This document shows positions 46,054-58,742 of a DNA stretch of 64,000 nucleotides, in pieces. Position numbers and translations under genes: made by a program. The DNA is taken from positions 32,557,678-32,621,677 of the forward strand of contig OY987244.1 of NCBI GenBank assembly GCA_963920765.1, in the 5' to 3' direction. The stretch's first letter is position 1. Every line of letters begins with the position of its first letter. The notes under the pieces are model-generated. The model was not told the DNA's origin and ran no database searches. It saw only the letters and a program-made list of their open reading frames with translations. The stretch comes from Ulota crispa (taxonomy: Eukaryota; Streptophyta; Bryopsida; Orthotrichales; Orthotrichaceae).

Positions 46054-46686
46054 AGGTAGGAACACCCATAAGTGTTAGTGTCTCCATAACAGTCACCTTT
46101 AAAATTTTGGAAAATTTATAGAAGTAAATAGATGTAATTACAAGAATGTACAACATGTGAACACAAAACCTTACTGTTGGTATGGGTACAATGGCAATCT
46201 ACTCTTAAAAAATTCACAACTTATTCTAGCATAATTCAAATAATAAATTCAAAAGTGCAAACTCATTACTCCATCCGTCCCAAAATGATCTTTTGTTACA
46301 CAAAATGTTATAGATTAAGTTTGAAAAGAAACATTTTTCAAAAAAAACTGACCTATGAATAGAGTTTGATGTCCTTCTATTATTCTAAAAATTTGAGTTT
46401 CAAATTAGTTTTCAAAGTGTGGTTTCAAAGTGCTTGAATTTTGAATTTTTGAGGCATTTTTGAAGAGCACCGGTGGCCACTCACTTGATGGCATAGGATT
46501 GGTTATCATGCCCATGCTTTTGGACTATGTACAAGTGTCGCTAGCTTCTTTCCTCCAACAAGAAGATCATTTTGGGATGGAGGGAGTATTTTTCTATTAC
46601 TATCAGGATCCTATAATTTGCTAGATGTTTATTAATAGTCATCATGTTCAAAACCCTTAAACTAACGCTTATGGGTGTTCCTACCT
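46054..46686. mobile_element. TA-flanked MITE, family P copy 2, split by a Stowaway element
   Basis: The ends are AGGTAGGAACACCCATAAGT and (reversed) AGGTAGGAACACCCATAAGC. TA flanks lie at 46052-46053 and 46687-46688. Its 633 bp minus the 318-bp insert and one TA copy is 313 bp, almost exactly the 314 bp of copy 1. Confidence 0.8.
46269..46586. mobile_element. Stowaway MITE (Tc1/mariner type)
   Basis: The left end is CTCCATCCGTCCCAAAATGA and the right end reads, reversed, CTCCCTCCATCCCAAAATGA. TA lies at 46267-46268 and 46587-46588. These are the standard plant Stowaway ends and duplication. It lies inside family P copy 2, so it arrived later. Confidence 0.9.
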
Positions 46687-46688
46687 TA

Positions 46689-48186
46689 ACACCTAAGCAC
46701 CCAATTGACCATTTTTTGGCCACTGCCCTTTTTTTTGGGTTGCCTGAGAGAAAAAACTTTTTTCAAAAAAACATTTTTTTGTAATAGAAAATCAAGTCTA
46801 CTATCCAACTTAACTTGAATCATGTCAATCCAAGTTAAATTCCACCAAGGAGATTTTTTCAAAGACAAACACTTCAATATTTGCTAGTGTTGTAAAATCT
46901 ACTATTTTGAAAAACTAATGATATTCTCTCCATTCAAAAAATTGCATTTTTGAAGTTTGGGATAGAATGTCTATTTTCAACCACCAATCACACCAAAATT
47001 TGAAATCTATGAGTAAAATTTGTAATTTTGGTGAATATTAAATGGTAAATGTTTCTAAATTCATTACATAAAAATCCAAAACTTTTTTAAATGTTTGATT
47101 GTATGAATAATTACTAAACATTATGATTCTTATTTCCTCTTTTGAAGCAAACCTCATCAAAGTTATAAAATTAATTTTATAACACATCTATGTTTTGCCC
47201 TTACCCCTTGGGCCTTTCGGGGATAATGAAAAAAAATTGATAACTTTCCATACACAACTTTCAAAGGACATTGGCCAAATAAACATATGATTGATGTTTC
47301 AAAATATGTCAAAATGAACTGATAGGTATCTAACATAATAGAATTCCATAATCACGTCTAATTCTATGGAATCTTCAACCAAATTCGACTTTCTTATATT
47401 GAAGGCTTTATCAAATCGAGTATCAAATTGGCTAACTTAATAAAAACCTTGATAATAACATTGATACAATGGGCTCTTCAACAACACGGATATTGTTGTG
47501 CTCTTCTTGTATTCTTAACTAAAAAGGAACCGTCGAAGTTCGACCCACTACTAACAAGTAAAAGACAATTTAGACCCAAAAAAAAATGGGTCTTAATTGT
47601 ATAAGTCTCAATTCAAGGCTGTCTTCCAACATTGGAGGATTGTAAATGGGCAGAAACAGATGTTAAGATTTCCTTGAACATTTTTCCAAAAAATTGTTGG
47701 GACTTGGCTGTTGTGTTGAATGTTAGTGTTTCTAACACATCCAGCCCTTCAAGCAAAGTCCTAATGTCCTTGGCACCAAAACTTCTAAAATCCACTGCCA
47801 AAGTGAATGGGACTTGAAACTTGACACACATGGTAAATTGACTTTACGCAAATCCCAACTTACAACCTCTCCACCAATCAAACTTTGGAGGGACTTGGGA
47901 TAACGTACACTAAATACTGCTAGTAGGGTTGCATTAGCAATTAGGTTTCATTACCCAGGAAAGTTATTTTAGGACTCATTGTTTGATCGCTTAGAGGTGC
48001 AAGCAACGCTCTAGATATTGGGACTTCACATGGTTTATTGTTTAGACACTACTACTTTGTTTTCTTGTAGCGTTATTAGCGTTATTGTTGTGTCATGCTC
48101 TTATTTTGATGAAATTTATTATAGTATCAATAAGTGTTTATAGTGTAAGATGTTGAGAAATTAATGTGGGGCACCTAAATGCACTA
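46689..48186. other. Mostly unassigned; minus-strand frame at 47831-47613
   Basis: 'ttaacacctaagcaccc' at 46686 might begin another TTAA element, but no right end was found. A minus frame at 47831-47613 reads VPFTLAVDFRSFGAKDIRTL and then LEGLDVLETLTF. It looks more protein-like than most frames here, but I recognise no family. About 47905-48045 is repeated, diverged, at 63851-63995. Confidence 0.3.
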
Positions 48187-48708
48187 AGGTAGAAGAACCT
48201 AAAACTAACACCAACCATTCTCCGAAATCTAAAAAAAGCCTAAATGTAAGTAGTGTTGGACCCAAACCAAACACGCAGGCACCCAAACTAGACACACAAG
48301 TTAGTGTAAGGGAACACAAATTGTGTAAGTGGCAATTTAGGGTAGCATGTGACATGGTTTTTTTGTTGTTGCTTTTTTGGGGTCTAGTATTGACAAAAGG
48401 TCAATCTAGGAAGTTACCTTCAACAATTTGTAATTTATTCATACAATCTCAAAAAATTCTAGAAACAATTTTGCTTGCATCTGTGCCCATTTCCTAACAA
48501 GCGCATGCCATTAGATTCTCAAAAGACCCCCAAAATTATCACATCTAAATAGTGTTTTTTTTTTTGGCCTCATGAAATCACTCTGTCAGAAATTGGACCA
48601 ATGCTCTTCTCTCCCTCTCAGAATTCTCCATTCCTAGGAGGGTATGTGACATCTGGTAGGTGAAAAATAAAACACTGCAGTAAGTGTCATATTTAGGTTC
48701 TTCTACCT
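48187..48708. mobile_element. TA-flanked MITE with AGGTAGAAG ends, family Q
   Basis: The left end AGGTAGAAGAACCTAAA and the right end (reversed AGGTAGAAGAACCTAAATAT) are inverted. The left flank is TA and the right flank TG, probably a mutated TA. It is 522 bp and non-coding. It is related in its ends to families P and the 11161 element. Confidence 0.65.
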
Positions 48709-49330
48709 TGTTTGAAGTAGATGGAGATGGTTGCCCTGTACATGTTGTGGTTGGATAGGCCCCACATCCTCCCAATGACAAAATCAAAACACTTCCCCAA
48801 GCAAGGACACAAAGAAAACAAAAGCCCGTCTCGGATGAAGGGCTGAAATGGTGGGTGCGAGGGGGAACTGCTGGTGGGAGCGCTGCAGGGGTGGTCTGCT
48901 GGGATGCCCCCGTTCAAATGTTGGCAACATTCTGGGCATGCAAGATTGCAGGCCTGGGACGAGGGGAGGGCCCCCCAATGGAAGGGAAGGCCAGGCCAGG
49001 CAGCCATGTCCACGTCAGCATGTCCGCATCTCACCCACTCCGTCCCTTTCACACGAACTGACCTTATTGCCTGTGTTCTCACGCTCCAGTAGAAAGCCAT
49101 CAAACCCATTTATTGCCACCCCCACCCCCCCCCCTAGTTGCTTTTTTTTTAAATTTAAAATTTGTTTTAAATTAAAACTTACTTTGCAAGGACTTGGTTA
49201 TCAACTGGCATTAATGGGATGTGCGGGTATGATTAGGGTCACAAGCAGGGCCAGATCATTGGTAAGTTTGGAACCACAACTTTGGCAGGGAACTTGGCAG
49301 GGAACTTGGGAGTGCCCATGACGCAAAGGC
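48709..49330. other. GC-rich patch of unknown origin
   Basis: About 48830-49080 is distinctly GC-rich. Overlapping frames lie on both strands (the longest is minus 49109-48693, 138 codons, and plus 48848-49321, 157 codons), as expected of GC-rich DNA in which stops are rare. None shows a domain. A C run lies near 49120-49132. It could be a promoter or CpG-like patch, or a captured gene piece. Confidence 0.3.
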
Positions 49331-50508
49331 TAGTTGGGAGTTGGGACTGCTGTAGACATGCCATTGATGATTTGCAGAATTAGGTGAATGTAAAGCTTTT
49401 CTGCCTTCATTGGTTGTATCAACAAATTCAGTGTAGTACTCTTCTTCTTTTTTGAATGCTTCCAATGTGTAAAATCCCAGTCAAGAATGCTAGCTGGACT
49501 CCCCTAATTCTGACTTTTCCAGAGGTGAATAGCGCAGGATAAACAAATAATTTTTTTCAAAGTACTGTTGACTTCGCCGTTTTGAATTTTCCCTCAGAGT
49601 CCGTTGTGTTTCCTTGTGTGAGAAAACCTTTCTTTGAAATATGCTTTTCCAATGGTTTCACAAAATACCTTTCGAAATAATTTTGGATGAACCTGCTCTT
49701 TGGATGTAGTTGTTTCATTTTTTTAAATATATGGTAGCATTCTTGGATGGCAATAGCATTATGTAGTATCATTGAGCGATGCAAAAAAAATACTCTAATA
49801 AATAGTGAGAGGCAAGTATTTTACAATTTTCAAAACCATTTTATTTTTACAAACGTGTAAATTGGAAAAAAAGACATATTAGCATTGTGAAATCAAGTGA
49901 TACATGTGGCAAGTATCTACTATGAAGAAGAGTTTGACACTAGCTTCAAACGGTCTTTTTCATCAATATTTTCTTTAGGATAGTGGATGTAGTACCGTTT
50001 TCTATGTAAATCCTAAAAATCCCATGCTATGGTTGTTGGGCAACATTTTGATGTTGGAAGGGGGTCTTTGTAACTTCATTCAAAGTAGGATGGATCTATT
50101 CCCATCCTATATATCCAAAGAAAACCAATATTGAGAAATAAGCAAAAATATTTACTACTTGTAAGAATATCACGTTGACAAATTGATAAATATATTTGAT
50201 GTTTATTGGGTTGTATTAGTTGGGCATATGTATGAGTGAACTTGTTACATCATAAGTTTTTCACAAGAACAAGATTCAAACTTCACATCTGTAGTTGTAA
50301 TTTTACCATGTAGTTGTAATTTTACCATGTAGTTGTAATTTTACTACAATTTTTTGTAATGAAAACTAGCTATTGTAGAAAATCAACACTAGGAGTACGC
50401 ATGAATCACAAGTGCATTTCTTTGTTGTGATTCACTAAGGTTTTATAGGTAGATTGATAGCACCTCATTGATGCTTGTAATATTCTTAAACTTAATACAC
50501 TTTGTTTT
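49331..50508. other. Unassigned AT-rich stretch
   Basis: Apart from the small tandem repeat at 50287-50345 no feature was seen. A short minus frame (49784-49557) is not supported. Confidence 0.35.
50287..50345 (+). repeat. Tandem repeat, three units of 20 bp
   Basis: The unit 'tgtagttgtaattttaccat' occurs three times in a row; the third ends 'tactac' instead of 'taccat'. Confidence 0.85.
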
Positions 50509-50852
50509 TTAACCCCTAACCATCCAAGAGGATGAAAATTGTCCTTTCAGTGCCAAAAACACACCCCCAAGGGTGGAAAAAAAAAATCAAATTTTTTTTC
50601 TTGAAAGTGGTCAGAGAGATGTGCCACATCACTGAATGCCAAAAGTAGCTGCTTTCAATGCTTCCATATTTTTTAAAACACCAATTTGTAAAGAGATGTA
50701 CAAGGTCCTTGCTGCCATTTTTGTGAGGGCAGGATACACTATTGACTTTTCCCCCTTTTGAGGAGAATATTATCTCTCTTGGACACATGCCACAGGTTGT
50801 GCGCTGCCGAGGATCTGAGCCACGGGTTTAGGGTCAGTCCTTTAAGGGTTAA
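50509..50852. mobile_element. Short TTAA-flanked element, family D-like
   Basis: The ends are TTAACCCCTAACCATCC and 'cagtcctttaagggttaa'. It is 344 bp, close to the 353 bp of the 6832 element. A minus frame inside (50788-50516) is not supported. Confidence 0.6.
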
Positions 50853-53442
50853 ATGAATCTATAATTTTAATTGTAAATAAAGTGTGTTCAACATCATTAT
50901 ACTTGTCAACTAGAGGTTCTTCAATGTCTCAGATTTTCATCATTTAAAAGTAGAAAACATACCACATAGATTTGATCATAAGATTAAAACATAAAATTGT
51001 AGCATACACAATTTATGTGTGAATTTACGTCAACCCTTTAAACATATATTTAAGCTAAATACACACATTTTGAGGAGTTTGGGGTTATATTTCTATAGTC
51101 CTTAAAGACCCAAATTTGTGTAGAAGTCTCAATTTAACAAATATGGTGACCTATAAAAATGCCTTTTGGTTCTAACAAATTCTCTTCCATTTTTCCTCCA
51201 AACCATTTGTTTCTTTTGCCATATTTTCACTGTCTTCTTTGCCTTGTAATGGATCTATGCAAGCCTCGATGCAAGCCTACATATGACTGTTTTAACAATT
51301 ATGGCTTTTTAGTTGATTTAAAGTGTCAGATTGAAATGGCCACTTTGGAACAGACTCACTTATACATTTTTCAACAATCATGAATGGAAGATGGATTGTT
51401 GCCTTGATAAAGTCTTTATTTCCCAAAGTAATCACAAATAATTCCAAACTCCAGTTGTAAATTACTTCTTTTTATTATTACCTAGAACACGCAATAATTA
51501 AATATCAAGTTTTGTTGTTTATTAAAAATACACCGCATGCAAATTATAAAAAATTCACAGTATGTTTGTACTATCTTAAAAAAACAAATGTCCTAATGTA
51601 TTAGAATTGCCTTTTCAATTATCAATATGACAGTTATTTATATTAGTAAAGTTTAATAGCAATCGTAATAAATAAATAAAACTGAGCTTCTTTAGATGTA
51701 AGAACCTTAGCTATTCTTTGGTTTTCCATTGCCACATGGAAGCTTTTCCTTGTAGTGTATTCACAAGCAACAATATACGTAACATTTTAAGCTTTTCTTT
51801 AACACCTTTGCAAAAATAATCTACATTCTTCTCATGGAAAATTGACATTTTTCAAAATTGATGACGCATCATCTTTATGTAACAACTAAGCTCTTTAAGA
51901 TAATTGCATTGATTTGATAATATCAGGCATGGGCCTTTTGAAATATTATCAGTGTATTAGCCTAAAAGTTTTGTGCTAGATACATGGTGCAAAATGGTGC
52001 AAAATAGTTTTAATGTAATAACACTTATAGTAGATGGTCTTAGATCCTTTTCAAAGACAATTTAAAGATGCATTTACATGATTAGTTGAATTTTTTTTCA
52101 ATGCTTCAAAGCTTCAAAATATCAAACGTACATATAGGCATACATGAATGTACAAGTATTTACGTATGCATATGCATGTATATGTGTATAGAGACCTAGC
52201 CAAAGCATCGACTTCTTAAATTGGCCCTTCTTATACAATCGGTTATTCACCAAATTTATTTAAACATGTATTTTGAAAGCTTAGAAAGACAAAATTCAAG
52301 TAAATTCAAGATTTAGATTATTGCTCTACTATGCCTTTAACCCTTTCCAAAAGTAAAATTGCACATATGAATATGCCATGTTCAAAATTGTTCACCAACA
52401 CCGTTTTGGCTTCTAATTGCTCTTTAGAACCTAGGAGTGCATAACCTCAGGCCAAACTATAGTAGATTGAAAATAGATTAGTAATAAATTGGTAGTGGGC
52501 TTTTAGTGCCTTTAAGAACCTAACATTGATTTGGATTTTTTCTAATTTCTTCTACTACCACTTTTCCTTGTTTGATACCTCAATTGTTTTTTTAATCTTC
52601 CTTTTTTCAACTTTCAATCAAATAATTGGCTTTATTCTTATGAAGAATTGACTAAATGAGAACAAATATAAAGGAAGAATCTATCTTTGTATTGTTAACT
52701 TTGCATGTACTAGTGTGGCCCTCTTAGTTGGCACAATTTTCACCCCTCCCCCATGCCCCCCGTGCCATCTCCTCATGCCACCAGTGGTTAAACTTGTACT
52801 TTACTGCAATTAAACTTGTATTCTACTTTATTTTTAAGTGGACATTCAAATTATACTTTAGTTAAACTTATACTCTATCCTATTTTTACACAAAACTTGT
52901 CTTTGGCCAATCAATTTCTAATTTTTTAATCCATAAAAAGTTTTGAAATTCAATAACTTTCCCACTGTAGGCCCAAACATCACCAAACCAAGCCCGTGCA
53001 CCCCTCCTTGCCAAGAGCTTTCCAATGATACCAAGCACGCAATAGGGGGACACATGGTCCGAGAGATCTCAATGTGACAAACATCCATCCAAATAGCTTG
53101 ATATAAGGTATAGATGTACATACACACATGCACATATCTATATCTATATTATATTAATAATTGAATAGGCGGCGGTGGTGGTGGTGGTCGCACTTGACAA
53201 TTTTGTAAATGAGGAAGACGATTCCGCAAAGTCTATCTTTAATCCCACTTAAAAACAGAGTAAAGTTCAATTTTGTCTAAAGTTGTAAACGGATTAAAGT
53301 AAAATTTTGGAGGCATAGAAAATAGAGTTCAAGTTTAACTAATGTAGTAAAATTTGAGGGGCAGGGAAATAGGGGTCCCGGGGATAAGAGGTCACAGGGA
53401 TAGGAGATGAGGGCATAATCCCGTTGATACAACAAGTGCGTA

Positions 53443-53445
<3 letters not shown>
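50853..53445. other. Unassigned 2.6-kb stretch
   Basis: Only short frames were seen (51159-51383 plus, 53133-52918 minus). Between about 52740 and 53420 a loose inverted relation ('cacccctcccccatgccc' and 'aggggcagggaaatagggg') may mark an old element, but the arms are too diverged to call. Confidence 0.3.

Positions 53446-53522
<77 letters not shown>
53446..53522. repeat. (TA)n microsatellite, about 38 units
   Basis: Uninterrupted AT/TA repeat, the longest simple repeat of the window. Its length is likely to vary between individuals. Confidence 0.95.
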
Positions 53523-53524
<2 letters not shown>

Positions 53525-53715
53525 ATTATTACTAAAAATAGAAAACATTATTCTACTATTTGTGTAACACCTTTGAATATTACATCTACATCATCAAGAT
53601 AAACTCAAGTGATGTCATTAATTTTTGGTGTTACTAAGGATGCATTCACAAAATACTACAATATTGAAGTATGTTTAACGCCTTTAGCTATTTATTCCAC
53701 AAAATTGGTACCACA

Positions 53716-54582
53716 TTAATCCCCAAAGGTCCGAGTTCATTTTTTTTTAAAGCACAAAGAATTGCCGTTTTTAGTGTTTTGATCTTAAGAATTTATTTTT
53801 TCAAATTTTTATAAGTTCAACCATGGGATCTTGCATAGTACTTATGCAAAGAGCCAAAGTGAAATTTTCATGAGGTTTGACCGTACAGATTGAGAGATTT
53901 GAGCATTTGAAGTTGGTGTAAAAGTTTTTTTTTTATCTTTGCCCAAAAATTTTAGGGCCCTTTGACCAAATGTGGTGGACATTTTTTGCAACAAGGGTGT
54001 TGTAAAGAGTTGACTAACATGCTCTAAATCATGTTAGGCATATCTCTACCAACTTTTAAGGTCATCCAAAACATGGAACACACCCTACGTGGCCTTGCAT
54101 TGCGAGCATGTGCTTGAAATTTCCATAACACTAGAGTTAAACCAAATTTGTGAGGGATATTTTGAAAATATGAAAATCCAAATGGTAGGTTGAAAGAGCT
54201 AACTACATTGACAACCACAAAAAAATGAAATCTCTAATAGCTATGCAATTCAAAGTTAGTGTATTTTTCAAACACATAAATGGATTTATCTAGTACATTG
54301 TTGCTTTTGGCATGTTTCAATGAAGTGTTATCCTTTCATTGGTGGACCTTGAGAGAAGTCAACAAAATTTGGTATGCCCAACCTACCCCTTGAACGTAAA
54401 GAAGCACATAAAACACTTAGAACCGGGAATCTAATTTTAATAAGAATTGTACTTGCAAATAGCCCTTGTAAAACTCTATTTCATAAATAAAATTCAGACA
54501 ATTTGATTAAAATTTTCCAATAGAAAAAACCTGCCCAAAATCCATGTTGCCCCCCATAAGGACAATGGGCTGTTAGGGGTAA
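53716..54582. mobile_element. TTAA-type element, family K
   Basis: The left end is TTAATCCCCAAAGGTCC and the right end 'gggctgttaggggtaa'. The left interior ('ccatgggatcttgcatagta', 'cagattgagagatttgag') recalls the reversed 3' parts of families A and C. It abuts the next element and shares the GTAA. Confidence 0.5.
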
Positions 54583-55345
54583 CCCTTGAGCGCCCATGCC
54601 GATTTCACCAAAATCAAGGTTTTTGGAAACCGGCAACTTTGAGGCATTGTATCTCAATCAATTGGATGATCCACAAAAAGTGACCATTGAAAATAGCGGA
54701 ACATCTACTTAGAAGAAGGTTTGCAAATTTTGGGAACAATTGACCGTGGGAGATGGGAGACTACTGTATAACATTCAATCAAACAACATGTGATGACAAA
54801 ATCTCATTTTTTGGTAGGTAGTTGCTATTTGATGATTTTTACAAAATTCTATAAGCCCCTGATTCATCTTAAATTTTGTGAGCATCAAGATTAGATGTGA
54901 ATGTACACACTTGTAAATTACCAAAGATTGCACTTCTTTTTATGTCAAGTTTTAGGGCTTCAATAGGCTATTGCACGGAAAACAATGACTAGCACAGTCT
55001 ATGACGGTTGCCATAATAAGGATCTAGAACATGCTTGAACCCTTGCCAACAACTTTCCCACTACCACAAAGCTTACACAATGAAGCTTACGCGGTATATT
55101 GACCGGTTGCAGCCTGTAAAACGCCGCTTGCCACCACGCCACGTAAGGTGTTTCACCCAATCAAATCTCTTGTAGCACTTGTACAACATTTGGCTTTCCT
55201 TGCCATTACTCCATTGGCATGGATGACTTGAATGCCTTCATAATTGTAGTTTGCAGCAAGACCAAAAAGTTAGATCCAGTGCCTCAAAACAAGACTTTAA
55301 AGCTGGGGAGGCAATATATGGGGCGATAGGGCGCTCAAGGGTTAA
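54579..55345. mobile_element. TTAA-type element, family J
   Basis: The left end is GTAACCCTTGAGCGCCC and the right end GGGCGCTCAAGGGTTAA, inverted over 16-17 bases apart from the first base. It is 767 bp. The ends differ from the CCTTTAGGGG type, but the TTAACCC core is kept. Confidence 0.65.
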
Positions 55346-55513
55346 AGATAATCTTTTTCAAACCAACATGCTACTTTTTTTAAGTCTAACTTTTACTTTT
55401 CTTGAACTTTATGGAAGAATTCAATTTAAGATAACGAGCATGTTATTTAATTTTAAGATATGGTGTAGAAACTTGGTTTACAAGGTTCTTTAGTACCATA
55501 CAAATTGAAGAAA

Positions 55514-56506
55514 TCAACCCCTAAAGGACTAAGCCCCTTTTTTTGTGAAAATCATTGAAATCTGCCACTTCTAGGAAGTTTAGTAGGAAGTTTAGTAGAA
55601 AGAGATTTTATGTTTTGTTTTTGGAAAATCCAACCATAGGATCTTGCCCCGGACTAGAAGAGGTACCTGTGGGAAAAAAATCAGCTCACTCTAGATGGAG
55701 AGGAGTGAGATATTTACATCTAAAGTGAAAAAAAAAAAAAATCTTTCCATGTTGCTCAAAATTCTCAAAAGCCTTTGATCACTCTTATAACAAAAAACTT
55801 GCTCTACCCAAAGTTGCACTTCATTTTTCCCATGTAGGAGATCAAGTTAGGTATGTGTGGGAGAATTTTAATATCAATTGGACCTATACAACACATGGGA
55901 AAAACTAATAAGTAAAAAGAACTATACAACACATGAGAAAAGATAGTAAGTAAAATGAAGTAGAGAATGAGTCAAACCACTAAATTGTTAAGAATTTAAT
56001 TATTGAAATGAAAAATGCAAATCCCAACAATTATGATGTTATGATAAACAATCTACTTTCTTTGGTTTAATTTTGTTTCCAAAATATTAAAAATTGAGTA
56101 AAATAAAGGACTTCAAAGCTAATTTTAGAGTAGAGAATCCATAACTGCCCAACAACAAAAACTCTTCATAACCTTCATCTCATTGATTGAAATTGAATGA
56201 TTCAAAGCTTCTCACATATAAAAAAAATCTAAAGGACCACTTTCAAAAAACAAACTTCAAAAAATGTAAATTTTAAATAAGTTTTTGGGCTACCCAAATG
56301 GGCAGTCTTCCCCAAATTTTCACAAATTCTTGCATAACTTCTTTGTCAAATGCTGGAATGAAGAAAAAAATTAGATGCCCACATAGATCTTTGAATTCCC
56401 CACCTTCAATAAAAGTTTCAAAAGATCACACAAAGTAGTTTAGCCATAGGTACATGCCCAAAGTCCAACCTGTCCCTCAAAGGGACAATGGTCCTTTAGG
56501 AGTTAA
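55514..56506 (-). mobile_element. TTAA-type element, family A (reversed)
   Basis: The plus-strand ends are TCAACCCCTAAAGGAC and GGTCCTTTAGGAGTTAA. The interior is family A in reverse ('caagatcctatggttgg' complement near 55622-55640, 'cccctcaaagggacaatgg' near 56472). At 993 bp it is the longest copy; a small duplication 'ggaagtttagta' at 55575-55600 adds length. Confidence 0.75.
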
Positions 56507-57836
56507 GGAAGGCCTTAGAACATATTTTGAATTTGAAATGAGTTTTCTTTACCATTTTTGAATCTCTAATGTGGTGTTGAATATGTATTAAAACTATCTG
56601 GAATTTTAGGGTTTAATGAACTATTGTATGTTCATCTTAGAAAAAACAAAATAACAAAATTTTCACTCATATGCCATACAAAAGATTTGGGCCCAAGAAA
56701 TGGCCCCTTCTTCAAAACCGGGGCCCATTCCCCCAAAACATGGGAACACTTCCACATGGGCAGGCCAACATGGTCAAAGTCCGACCACGTCAAATTATAT
56801 GCTATTTTGTTTTTAAAGTTTTTTAAAGCATATATGACGACAAGCAGGAGCTGGTTCCAACATTGGGAATAACCAAAACTCACAGCCTTTTGGAGGGCTC
56901 ATTTTCTTTGTAATGAGTGGTGTCTGAACAACTACATACATATATTGACTACAGGTTTGTAGGTATTATTTTGATATGGTGCGTGCCACCATAAACCAAC
57001 AAACTATGGAAAGTGGCCAAATTCTTGTGTGGTTTGTTTTATTTGCTTTTAGCTATGACCTGCTCCACTACTGAGATGACATCTCATGGACTTGTCACAA
57101 TGGACATAAATGCGTTGACTAAGTAGCATGATTCACTTTGGATTTTTATCAATTTAGTTATTCAACTTGTTAATTTCAAGCAAATCAATTATTAATATTG
57201 AGGCAATGAGTGCTAGGGTGGCCAATTTTTTGCCCTCTTAGTGTAAAGTGTCCAATAGTTACCATTTTTGAATGATGATAACTTTATTTTGACAAACAAT
57301 AATTCCAATTTCTCTTTGTAACTTTTTTCCTAAAATCTCATTACTTGTAGTTACAAAGAGGTATAATATTTTTAGGGTTTCTATAAATAGTTAATATGAT
57401 TGTTGCATCTTTGTTGGTTCATAGTGGCAAGCATTGTAAGAATAATAAAGTCATGGATGGTTCTTAAGTATTTAAACCAAAAAAAGGAGTTTAAAAAAAT
57501 TAGCTTGATTTTTGAAATTTCTACTTGGAGTAGAATAATGTGAATTCTTGCCAAAAAAAAATCAAAAGCAAGCATATCCTCAAAAACATTCTTTGACAAA
57601 TATAGATGATAACAACATACACATTGGCAACCTCTAAAATATTAGAATTAGAGCACAAACTAAAAGAGTTATCAATTGACTTTGACTTTTTCCTTCGCAT
57701 TCAATGTCATGGTAGAATGAAGATATCTATATATAATTTTAAAAAATCCAGCCTTGTTAACACTCTAATCATGGATGTCCAAGAAAGTTTTTCCAACCTA
57801 CTTAAATCCCAAACCTTTACAAATAGGCGTGTGCTT
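56507..57836. other. Unassigned 1.3-kb stretch
   Basis: Short overlapping frames lie at 56624-56883 on both strands. No domain, splice structure or repeat end was seen. Confidence 0.35.
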
Positions 57837-58742
57837 TAACCCCTAAATGCCCAAGGGTGTATTTCTTGTTTTTGGAATGCATTTTTGAAGTTTTTGAATT
57901 GTCCTTGTAAGATCATTATAAAACATCAAAACAAAATTGTAACCATTGAATATTTAACTTCAAGGCTTCTAGATGATGCTACTTAAAAATAACCCAAAAT
58001 GGCCATGCGGATTTTCAGATATTTGTGATTGAATGATGATGAGTATAGAATTCTTTGCTTTTTTTGGAGCCGTCCGAAACTTCTAACGCAAATTGGTAAC
58101 TTTTGGATACAAAATTGGGAAGTAGCCACTTAGGATGCTTTAGTGTTTATTGTTGTTACTTCAAAACAAATGGCCCCCCTTCCAAATCCATGACCATAGT
58201 TTCACAAATGAGCCGGCAACGCAACTATCAAAGTGCAAACACCTAATACAAAGAAATTTTTTAGCTTCAATTATTGACCAAATATCAATTTGAATGAAGG
58301 AAAATTTAATGGTGAATGGATTTTAATTTATATAACAAAGATATTCCAATTGAAATTAGTCCAAAAGCTTTTTTAGATTTTGTTGGATGTCAAAATTTCA
58401 ATAAAAAGGGTCCTTATTGCCCAAGGGTGTGCCCAAAGGAAATCTTCACCTTTTGCTCAACTTGATGCCCATTTTTTCAATGTGGCAACTTCTCATAGGC
58501 TGTGTGACACTATTCATGACACTATTCACAAACCAAAATGTATGCTTGCAGTTAACCTTCCACCAAAAAAATTGGAATAAGATATAAAGGAAGTTGAATT
58601 TGAACAGTGAAGCTAACTCAACACACAACTTTTCCAAAAAAAGAACCTGAAAATGATAAAATCTGTGCCTTCAACAGGGTTTCAAAGTTTCTTGAAATTT
58701 TTTGGACACCCAAATTGGGTGCCTTGGGCATTTAGGAGTTAA
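57837..58742. mobile_element. TTAA-type element, family I
   Basis: The ends are TTAACCCCTAAATGCCCAAG and 'ccttgggcatttaggagttaa', the same terminal repeat as family H, but the 906-bp interior is different. It is probably mobilised by the same transposase as family H. Confidence 0.7.

Noticed and set aside
46686-47230. Further TTAA element starting TTAACACCTAAGCACCC
   Set aside because: The TTAA there belongs to the right flank of family P copy 2, and no matching right end was found.
48693-49321. 138- and 157-codon overlapping frames
   Set aside because: Same reason: GC-rich DNA, frames on both strands, no recognised domain.
52740-53420. Possible long inverted-repeat element
   Set aside because: The C-rich left part and G-rich right part match only loosely; no clear ends or target duplication.
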